Below are positions 1 to 4,644 of a DNA stretch of 6,945 bases, in pieces. The position numbers and the translations under genes were made by a program. The stretch comes from an uncultured bacterium. Lineage in GTDB: Bacteria > Patescibacteria > Paceibacteria > UBA9973 > Zambryskibacteraceae. The stretch lies in the NCBI GenBank assembly GCA_903918125.1, contig CAIXDB010000035.1:1-6945 (forward strand), written 5' to 3'. How positions within the stretch are numbered: the stretch's first letter is position 1; each line of letters starts with the position of its first letter. Below the pieces are notes generated by a model, which saw only the letters and a list, made by a program, of their open reading frames with translations, had not been told where the DNA came from and did not search any database.

Positions 1-80
1 AGCGGAACGTGAACGTCAACCGCAACGACAACGACTGGAATGACAACTGGTGGTTCGCTGGTCTTCGCAACTCTCTTCAT
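1..80 (+). repeat. DGR template repeat (TR), left end outside window
   Basis: Read from base 3, this stretch is a run of AAC/AAT codons (bases 6, 12, 18, 24, 30, 39, 45 and 69) alternating with Arg, Val, Asp and Trp codons, giving NRNDNDWNDNWWFAGLRN. DGRs copy a TR RNA with errors at adenines, so AAY codons in the TR become many different residues in the variable repeat (VR) of a target gene; a VR would be expected to have lost many of these adenines. The reading frame has no stop before the hairpin at 83-115 and runs on to 233 antisense to avd, which argues for a non-coding TR rather than the 3' end of a target gene. The neighbouring avd and RT genes support the call. The right border is approximate because the VR is not in the window to align with it. 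A very recently reset VR remains possible. Confidence 0.75.
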
Positions 81-82
81 TT

Positions 83-119
83 CTCTCCTAACTTTTTTCA
101 AATAAGTTTGGAGAGTTTT
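83..119 (+). terminator. Hairpin plus T-rich tail at the end of the TR
   Basis: Bases 83-94 (CTCTCCTAACTT) pair with 104-115 (AAGTTTGGAGAG) as a 12-bp stem with one mismatch and a 9-base loop. TTTTG TTTTG follows on the plus strand. This fits an intrinsic terminator for a plus-strand TR transcript. It overlaps the last codons and stop of the convergent avd gene. An alternative role is the structural hairpin found just downstream of some DGR repeats, but the AT content, the long loop and the T tail favour a terminator. Confidence 0.5.
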
Positions 120-483
120 GTTTTGTCAGTTGCCCGTTCCATCCGCCGAGCATTTTGCCTATCTCGTCGATTTTTAGCGACAGCGCAATGTACTTTTTGT
201 TATCAATTGACTTTGTTTCCCACAAAACCATGAGGAGTATTCGGAGCGTGTCTATTTTTCGTATTGCGAGGCGAACATACGGGTGCTTTTCATCGCGCGG
301 CAGAAATGTGGCGATGGAAATAAACTCGATGCTTTCCACGAATAAATCATCAATTCTCTGACCGAGCGTGTGTTTGTGCAGTTTCGGCAGGAGTGTATAG
401 TAGTTGAACCACAGCAAGTATGTTTCTTTCAATTTTTGAAGCAGTGGCAGTAATTTCGGAAGTGTTCGGGGGGGGGGTGACAT
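88..483 (-). CDS. avd: DGR accessory variability determinant (Avd-like four-helix bundle protein)
   Basis: 131 codons, minus strand. Avd proteins are small, basic, mostly helical; in studied DGRs they form a pentameric barrel that binds the RT and TR RNA and is needed for mutagenic cDNA synthesis. Seen here: LPKLHKHTLGQRID (residues 32-45), a hydrophobic helix, KIDTLRILLMVLWE (76-89), and near the end EIGKMLGGW (107-115), which is typical of Avd and related four-helix-bundle (S23-like) proteins. The gene lies between the TR and the RT, on the opposite strand to both. The start is uncertain. ATG at 483 has no clear ribosome-binding site and is followed at once by ten C bases (CCC CCC CCC C, plus-strand G run 468-477), so the first residues MSPPPR are suspect. 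An in-frame TTG at residue 18 would give a 114-residue protein that begins close to the conserved region. The family call rests on motif recognition. Confidence 0.85.
   Translation of the reverse strand: MSPPPRTLPKLLPLLQKLKETYLLWFNYYTLLPKLHKHTLGQRIDDLFVESIEFISIATFLPRDEKHPYVRLAIRKIDTLRILLMVLWETKSIDNKKYIALSLKIDEIGKMLGGWNGQLTKQNSPNLFEKS
468..477. repeat. Homopolymer of ten G (C10 in avd codons 3-6)
   Basis: Ten consecutive G on the plus strand lie 4 to 13 bases inside the avd start. Tracts of this length are prone to slipped-strand changes. With ten bases the ATG at 483 is in frame with Avd; with eleven (or eight) the upstream ATG at 493 would be in frame instead. Confidence 0.9.
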
Positions 484-540
484 TGGTGGTCATTTTTGTG
501 TTGTTATTATTTTTTAAATATCGTAGGCTTTGACCATACC

Positions 541-1533
541 ATGAAACCAGTATCGAAACAACCAACGTTTGAAGAAATTATTTCACTTGAAAATCTGCTA
601 TCGGCATGGCAGGAATTTATTGTCGGAAAAAAGTCGAGAAAAGATGTGCAGGAGTTTGAATTGCATTTGATGAAAAATATAATTTCACTTCACACTGATT
701 TGAAAAACAAAACGTATACACATGGCGGATACGAAGCATTCAAAATCAACGATCCGAAGCCAAGAGATATTCACAAGGCAAGTGCGCGCGACCGGCTTGT
801 GCACCATGCTGTGTATCACGTGCTGTACCCGTACTTCGATAAGAAGTTTATCGCTGACTCGTATTCGTGTCGCGACAATAAAGGAACGCACAAAGCGCTC
901 GAACGGTTTCGGACGTTTTCAAATCAAGTCTCAAAAAATCGCACACAAGCGGTTTGGATTTTGAAATGCGATGTGCAGAAATTTTTCGCGTCGATTGACC
1001 AATCTGTGCTCATTGAAATTTTGGCACAGTATATTTCAGACAGAAATATTTTGTGGCTTTTGTCAGAAATCATTCATAGTTTCTCCTCGATTGAAAAAGG
1101 TGTTGGCTTGCCACTCGGCAACCTGACCTCGCAACTTCTCGTGAACATATATATGAACGAGTTCGACCAGTATATGAAACACAGAGTGAAAGCAAAATAC
1201 TATATCCGCTATGCCGACGATTTTGTCATTTTTTCCGATTCTCGCGAGGAACTGCAACATCTTATTCCGCGCATTCAAGATTTTCTCGAGAACAGGTTGA
1301 AACTGTATCTGCATCCAAAAAAGGTTTCCATCACAACACTCGCTTCCGGAGTGGATTTTCTCGGTTGGGTAAATTTCCCTGACCATAAAGTCTTGCGAAC
1401 CGTGACAAAAAAGAGAATGTTTCGTAACATCGCCGAAGTTGATAAGACTAAAGAGATAGTGCAATCATATCTCGGACTTTTACAACACGGGAACACCCAT
1501 ACGCTCATGCAGAAAGTGAATACTGTGCTATAA
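541..1533 (+). CDS. DGR reverse transcriptase
   Basis: 330 residues from the ATG at 541, within the usual DGR RT size. The enzyme reverse-transcribes TR RNA, misreading adenines, to supply cDNA that replaces the VR of a target gene. RT fingers/palm motifs occur in order: a conserved N-terminal block around residues 76-116 (DIHKASARDRLVHHA, then SYSCRDNKGTHKAL), motif A LKCDVQKFFASID (141-153, catalytic D144), the motif-4 signature LGNLTSQ (192-198), YADD (224-227, catalytic D226 and D227) and FLGW (273-276). The (I/V/L)GxxxSQ form of motif 4, where group II intron and retron RTs have QGxxxSP, is the recognised mark of DGR RTs and is linked to low fidelity at adenines. No group II maturase, endonuclease or RNase H domain is present. 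An open frame extends upstream to a TTG at 496, but the ATG fits better; no good ribosome-binding site or promoter is evident. The gene is visibly more A/T-rich than the genes to its right, which suits a mobile cassette. Its stop codon lies inside the next gene's -10 box. Confidence 0.93.
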   Translation: MKPVSKQPTFEEIISLENLLSAWQEFIVGKKSRKDVQEFELHLMKNIISLHTDLKNKTYTHGGYEAFKINDPKPRDIHKASARDRLVHHAVYHVLYPYFDKKFIADSYSCRDNKGTHKALERFRTFSNQVSKNRTQAVWILKCDVQKFFASIDQSVLIEILAQYISDRNILWLLSEIIHSFSSIEKGVGLPLGNLTSQLLVNIYMNEFDQYMKHRVKAKYYIRYADDFVIFSDSREELQHLIPRIQDFLENRLKLYLHPKKVSITTLASGVDFLGWVNFPDHKVLRTVTKKRMFRNIAEVDKTKEIVQSYLGLLQHGNTHTLMQKVNTVL

Positions 1534-1534
1534 T
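1526..1534 (+). promoter_or_regulatory. Extended -10 promoter for the actin-like gene
   Basis: TGCTATAAT is a perfect extended -10 element (TGn plus TATAAT). I see no -35 at the matching distance, as is usual for extended -10 promoters. Transcription would begin about base 1541, which is the A of the ATG, so the mRNA is predicted to be leaderless. The TAA stop of the RT gene (1531-1533) is part of the box. Confidence 0.7.
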
Positions 1535-1540
1535 ACTGTC

Positions 1541-2710
1541 ATGCCTCTCTCGGATTTGTTTGCGCGGAAAAGAGAAAAAATTTCGTTGCTTGTCGATATC
1601 GGTGCCGGCTCGGTGACCGGCGCTTTTGTGTCGTACCCGCCCGGGCAGGTGCCGAAACTTCTCTCACGTGCGACGCTTTCGTACACGGGAGCATCGGCGG
1701 AAGGCGCCGACACAACGCAGGAAATGTCCGACTGTCTCGATAAAATGCTCACGCAACTTTTTGCGCACCATCAAAAAATCAGCGACGTGTCGGTGATGTT
1801 TTCCGCGCCGTGGTGCGCGGTGGAAACGAAACAAATTCACATCGAGCAAAACAAAAAATTTATCATCACACAATCTTTCCTCGATGACATCGTGCGTGTC
1901 GAGTCGGACAAATTTCAAAAAGAATTGCATACGCGTGCGGACGACGGTGCAGGGTTGAGCGGGGATGTAAAAGTCATCGAAGAACATCTCTTGCACACAC
2001 AGGTAAACGGATATGTGGTGACGCAGAGTGTCGGCATGAAAACAAACGTCTTTGACCTCTCCGTACATCTTGGCTGTGTCGGGCAGGCGGTGTTCGACGC
2101 CGTGGTCAAAACTATTTTTCACCATACACATCTCTCGCACGAAAAAATTCATCCGCAAACTTTTTATTTTGCCTCGTATTCGGTCATGTATTCCTTGTTT
2201 CCCATCGACTATGTGTACATGGATGTGCGAGGCGAAGCGACCACGATACTGCTTGTGCAAAATGGCTTGCCCGCGGGTACAGTTTCCTTCCCGTCCGGTG
2301 TGCGCTTTGTCGTGCAAAAAGTGGCAACCACTTGCAAAGTTTCCGATGAAATCGCAATGTCAATGATCCACACGGTTTTTTCGGGCAATGCGGACGACGA
2401 GTTGTCGCAAAAAGTAAAAACTGTCATGGAAGATGTGGAAAAGGAATGGGCGATTTATTTTGAGGATGCACTCGTGTCGCTTTCCCCGCGACTCGCCTTG
2501 CCGTCAAAAGTTTTCTTGTTCGCTCCGGCGGATTTTGCACCGTTGTATCAGGAATTTTTGTCGCTTGCCAAAACGGACGCCACCGCCGTGTATCGGAAAA
2601 GCATGCACGTCACACCGGTCACACCGGACATGTTCGCCGAGCGTTTTACAAACAACCCGCGCGAGCCGTTTGACGCGCACATTGCCATTTCTTCGATTTT
2701 TTCAGAGTAA
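1541..2710 (+). CDS. Actin-like ATPase of the FtsA/PilM superfamily
   Basis: 389 residues, cytoplasmic, with no membrane segment. LLVDIGAGSVTGAFV (16-30) matches the phosphate-1 loop of actin-fold ATPases such as FtsA and PilM. YVYMDVRGEATTILLVQNG (224-242) matches phosphate-2, although the usual DIGGxTT is degraded to DVRGEATT, so nucleotide hydrolysis may be weak. The stretch VNGYVVTQSVGMKTNVFDLSV (155-175) is placed and built like the end of the 1C/SHS2 insertion of FtsA and PilM. These proteins polymerise or form scaffolds and bind the cytoplasmic tail of a membrane partner; the next gene encodes a protein with exactly such a tail. ATG at 1541 has no Shine-Dalgarno sequence, consistent with the leaderless promoter directly upstream. 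No PilN/O or FtsZ gene is in the window, so neither a pilus nor a division role can be assigned. The superfamily call is fairly firm; the function is inferred. Confidence 0.7.
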   Translation: MPLSDLFARKREKISLLVDIGAGSVTGAFVSYPPGQVPKLLSRATLSYTGASAEGADTTQEMSDCLDKMLTQLFAHHQKISDVSVMFSAPWCAVETKQIHIEQNKKFIITQSFLDDIVRVESDKFQKELHTRADDGAGLSGDVKVIEEHLLHTQVNGYVVTQSVGMKTNVFDLSVHLGCVGQAVFDAVVKTIFHHTHLSHEKIHPQTFYFASYSVMYSLFPIDYVYMDVRGEATTILLVQNGLPAGTVSFPSGVRFVVQKVATTCKVSDEIAMSMIHTVFSGNADDELSQKVKTVMEDVEKEWAIYFEDALVSLSPRLALPSKVFLFAPADFAPLYQEFLSLAKTDATAVYRKSMHVTPVTPDMFAERFTNNPREPFDAHIAISSIFSE

Positions 2711-2725
2711 TCAACAGTTTTTTCT

Positions 2726-2753
2726 TTGCATTTGCCCGACAGTGCGATACAAT
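2726..2753 (+). promoter_or_regulatory. Promoter for the proline-tailed membrane protein gene
   Basis: TTGCAT (2726-2731), a 16-bp spacer and TACAAT (2748-2753) form a reasonable sigma-70-type promoter in the 60-bp gap. The start site would be near 2760, leaving a leader of about ten bases before the ATG at 2771 and no room for a normal ribosome-binding site. GTG lies just upstream of the -10, as at the promoters before 1541 and 4645. Confidence 0.5.
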
Positions 2754-2770
2754 GAGTGCAGTACAAACCC

Positions 2771-4267
2771 ATGGCAAAAAAAACTTTTCAAGATGTGGTT
2801 CCGCCGCAACGTTCGATACGCAACGTTGAGCTACCTTCGCGCCGAATGCAAAGTTCGCAACCCGTTCCGCCGGCATTTGCGCAGGACGATTCGAAAAAAT
2901 TTGAAAAAAAAGTGGAGATGAAGAAAATCGTTTCCGAACCTGCACCGGACATCTCGCCTGTGCAACAGTCACGACCGATTCCGCCACCGCCAAGGTTTGT
3001 CCCGCCAGTGTCTCCTGTGCCACCGCCGGTTGCTCCGCCGTCGTATACCTACACATACGACGACGAGCCGAAAAAATCTTCTCGCGCCATGTTGTGGGTT
3101 GCCTGCGGGGTTCTGCTTGTCGCGGTCGCCTTTGGCATTTCCGCCTTTTTCAAAAGTGCAAAAATCACCGTCACACCTCGCAACGAAACGCACGCCATTG
3201 GTTCGCTCGTGGGAACGCTCGTCGCTACAAAAGACGCCACAACTGGTCTCGGCTTTCAAGTGGTGACCGTGACGGACAACGCTCAAACCCAAGTAACGGC
3301 TTCCGGTTCGCAACAAGTCAACACAAAAGCCACCGGCACGATTATTATTTACAACTCTGGCACGGCATCGCAGAAACTCATCGCCACGACACGTTTCGAA
3401 ACTTCGGCGGGGTTAGTGTATCGTCTGAATGCGCCCGTGACTGTGCCGGGCGCGACCGGCTCGGGTAACAAAGCGGTGCCGGGAAATGTCTCGGCGCAAG
3501 TCACAGCGGACGCAACCGGCACATCATACAACATCGGCTTGTCGGATTTCACCTTGCCGGCGCTCAAAGGTACGTCGAAGTACACTACCATATATGCGCG
3601 CTCGAAAACGCCGATGACCGGAGGCTTTTCCGGCACGGAGAAATCAGTGGCGACGAGCGATGAAACGTCCGCAGACGCCACGCTTCAGTCACAACTCCAA
3701 ACGTCGCTGACCAAAGACATTACCGCGCAGATTCCGGCAAACTTCGTGATGTATCCGAGCGACGTGACGTATTCTTTCGCGCCGACCGTCCAAGCGACGA
3801 GCACCGACGCGACGGGTGACAACGCAACGTCGGCAATTTTGCAAAAGCAGGGAACCGCGCAAGCCATTATTTTTGATCGCACGGCACTTTCGCAGGCAAT
3901 CGTGGCAAAAGTTCTGCCGGATGCGACGAGCTCGGCAGTCATTATCGACAACCTTGACACGCTTTCGTTTGCGTATGCCACCACTTCCACGATGTCCGCT
4001 TCGTCGACTACACCAACCACAGCACTAACCGTCGTGCCGGGACAAATTTCTTTCACCATGTTGGGCGACGCGCATTTTGTCTGGACGCTTGATGAAAACA
4101 GTTTGAAATCCGACCTACTCGGTTTGACGAAAACGCAAGCTCAAGCACTCATTGCCGGCAAATATCCGGCCGTGCAGGAAGCCTGGATCCAAACACAACC
4201 ATTCTGGAACACAACCATCCCGCTCGACGCCGGGAAGGTGACACTGACGAACACACTCGATAAATAA
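2771..4267 (+). CDS. Single-pass membrane protein with Pro-rich tail and baseplate J/gp47-like extracytoplasmic region
   Basis: 498 residues from the ATG at 2771. A GTG at 2756 is in frame, but it sits about where transcription should begin, so ATG is preferred. Order of parts: a basic, proline-rich cytoplasmic tail (1-105; RPIPPPPRFVPPVSPVPPP at 68-86), one transmembrane helix (about 106-127, AMLWVACGVLLVAVAFGISA), then about 370 residues outside the membrane, rich in Thr, Ser, Ala and Val. Within this, KATGTIIIYN (186-195) to YARSKTPMTGGFSG (275-288) resembles a domain repeatedly annotated 'baseplate J/gp47' in Patescibacteria, with conserved TVPGATGSG-like and FTLPALKGT-like turns. The C-terminus (about 450-498, LLGLTKTQAQALI then PFWNTTIPLDAGKVTL) looks like the small closing domain of the same proteins. 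There is no phage baseplate gene nearby, so that label says little about role. Its topology parallels PilN, and the actin-like protein just upstream is the likely cytoplasmic partner (inference). A hairpin terminator follows within four bases. Confidence 0.7.
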   Translation: MAKKTFQDVVPPQRSIRNVELPSRRMQSSQPVPPAFAQDDSKKFEKKVEMKKIVSEPAPDISPVQQSRPIPPPPRFVPPVSPVPPPVAPPSYTYTYDDEPKKSSRAMLWVACGVLLVAVAFGISAFFKSAKITVTPRNETHAIGSLVGTLVATKDATTGLGFQVVTVTDNAQTQVTASGSQQVNTKATGTIIIYNSGTASQKLIATTRFETSAGLVYRLNAPVTVPGATGSGNKAVPGNVSAQVTADATGTSYNIGLSDFTLPALKGTSKYTTIYARSKTPMTGGFSGTEKSVATSDETSADATLQSQLQTSLTKDITAQIPANFVMYPSDVTYSFAPTVQATSTDATGDNATSAILQKQGTAQAIIFDRTALSQAIVAKVLPDATSSAVIIDNLDTLSFAYATTSTMSASSTTPTTALTVVPGQISFTMLGDAHFVWTLDENSLKSDLLGLTKTQAQALIAGKYPAVQEAWIQTQPFWNTTIPLDAGKVTLTNTLDK

Positions 4268-4270
4268 ATT

Positions 4271-4314
4271 AAAGGATGGGCATCATCCACACGAGGATGA
4301 TGCCCATCCTTTTT
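4271..4314 (+). terminator. Intrinsic terminator after the membrane-protein gene
   Basis: Bases 4271-4288 (AAAGGATGGGCATCATCC) are the exact reverse complement of 4295-4312, giving an 18-bp perfect stem with a 6-base loop (ACACGA) and five T at 4310-4314. It starts four bases after the TAA at 4265-4267. The left side is A-rich, so it could also stop transcription arriving on the minus strand. Confidence 0.92.
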
Positions 4315-4320
4315 GCAAAC

Positions 4321-4366
4321 AAAAAGCCTTGTTCGGGACGCACGATTCACGTGCGGGGAACAAGGC
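4321..4366 (-). terminator. Intrinsic terminator of the minus-strand microprotein gene
   Basis: GCCTTGTTC (4326-4334) pairs with GAACAAGGC (4358-4366), and inside it CGCACG (4339-4344) pairs with CGTGCG (4350-4355). The T tract lies on the minus-strand side (AAAAA on the plus strand at 4321-4325), so it terminates leftward transcription. It is 32 bases past the stop codon of the 46-residue minus-strand gene. Confidence 0.75.
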
Positions 4367-4398
4367 CTGTGGACACATTCGAGCATGGTCGGCGCTTT

Positions 4399-4539
4399 CT
4401 ACGAAAACATCCTGAAAATCGCGCGACCGATAACAAAGAACAAAAAGAAGATTCCCCAGGCACCGATGAACATCAGAATGTCTAACCCCAGTATCCGTAG
4501 CCCTACGTACATCGGTGAATTCCCGTTTTCTTCGCGCAT
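4399..4539 (-). CDS. 46-residue membrane microprotein, function unknown
   Basis: Minus strand, ATG at 4539-4537 to TAG at 4401-4399. The protein begins MREENGNSPMYVGLRILG and has one strongly hydrophobic helix (about residues 21-38, ILMFIGAWGIFFLFFVIG), then a short basic end, RAIFRMFS. Charge distribution suggests the C-terminus faces the cytoplasm. Despite its size, it has every sign of a real gene: consensus promoter (4590-4562), GGAGGG ribosome-binding site ending four bases before the ATG, and a dedicated terminator. It is the only gene here with a strong Shine-Dalgarno sequence, which suggests high translation. It is divergent from serS. I do not recognise the family. Single-helix proteins of this size often modulate membrane complexes or act as toxins of type I systems, but nothing here decides between these. 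Confidence 0.75.
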   Translation of the reverse strand: MREENGNSPMYVGLRILGLDILMFIGAWGIFFLFFVIGRAIFRMFS

Positions 4540-4543
4540 GCTA

Positions 4544-4549
4544 CCCTCC
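4544..4549 (-). promoter_or_regulatory. Shine-Dalgarno sequence of the microprotein gene
   Basis: On the minus strand GGAGGG lies four bases before ATG 4539. It decides the start codon and is the main reason for believing so short a frame. Confidence 0.8.
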
Positions 4550-4561
4550 AGTTACAAATAG

Positions 4562-4590
4562 ATGATATAACGTTTAGTTTATTGTGTCAA
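4562..4590 (-). promoter_or_regulatory. Consensus sigma-70-type promoter of the microprotein gene
   Basis: On the minus strand TTGACA (4590-4585), exactly 17 bases, then TATCAT (4567-4562). The start site would be near 4555, giving a leader of about 15 bases that contains the GGAGGG site. It is the best promoter in the window and faces away from serS. Confidence 0.82.
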
Positions 4591-4626
4591 CTCACGCGAA
4601 AAATGTGGAAATCCGATGTGTCCTTG

Positions 4627-4635
4627 TGGTATGAT
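4627..4635 (+). promoter_or_regulatory. serS: Extended -10 promoter for serS
   Basis: TGGTATGAT is an extended -10 (TGn plus TATGAT). Initiation near 4642 would leave about three bases before the ATG at 4645, so serS mRNA should be almost leaderless. No -35 box is evident. The divergent promoter's -35 begins 37 bases to the left, so polymerases bound at the two sites could interfere. Confidence 0.65.
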
Positions 4636-4644
4636 GTGAATACT

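Noticed and set aside
9..233. Plus-strand frame of 74 codons starting in the AAY-rich stretch
   Set aside because: It runs through the hairpin and then antisense through the avd gene. The AAY codons are better explained as a non-coding DGR template, and nothing after FAGLRN looks like a protein domain.
496..540. TTG at 496 as the RT start
   Set aside because: It adds a 15-residue Cys/Tyr/Phe-rich leader not expected of DGR RTs; ATG 541 gives a normal N-terminus.
350..565. Minus-strand frame overlapping the avd start in another phase
   Set aside because: It overlaps both avd and the RT and has no domain signal. It is only relevant as the phase joined to the C tract if the tract length changes.
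541..1533. RT as a retron or group II intron enzyme
   Set aside because: Motif 4 reads LGNLTSQ, not QGxxxSP. No maturase or endonuclease domain, intron RNA or msr/msd-like structure was seen, while avd and the TR are adjacent.
1664..2317. Minus-strand frame of 217 codons
   Set aside because: It lies wholly inside the actin-like gene, which has recognisable motifs. The His/Arg-rich product is typical of an antisense shadow.
2433..2921. Plus-strand frame of 162 codons bridging two genes
   Set aside because: Its Arg/Cys-rich product has no domain and overlaps the coding frames of both flanking genes.
2771..4267. Phage tail or prophage remnant, because of the baseplate J-like region
   Set aside because: There is no other phage gene, the protein has a transmembrane anchor and cytoplasmic tail, and it follows a cellular-type actin-like gene.
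2771..4267. This membrane protein as the DGR target
   Set aside because: I found no stretch resembling the template (no RNDNDWND-like segment) in it, and its C-terminus belongs to a different kind of domain.
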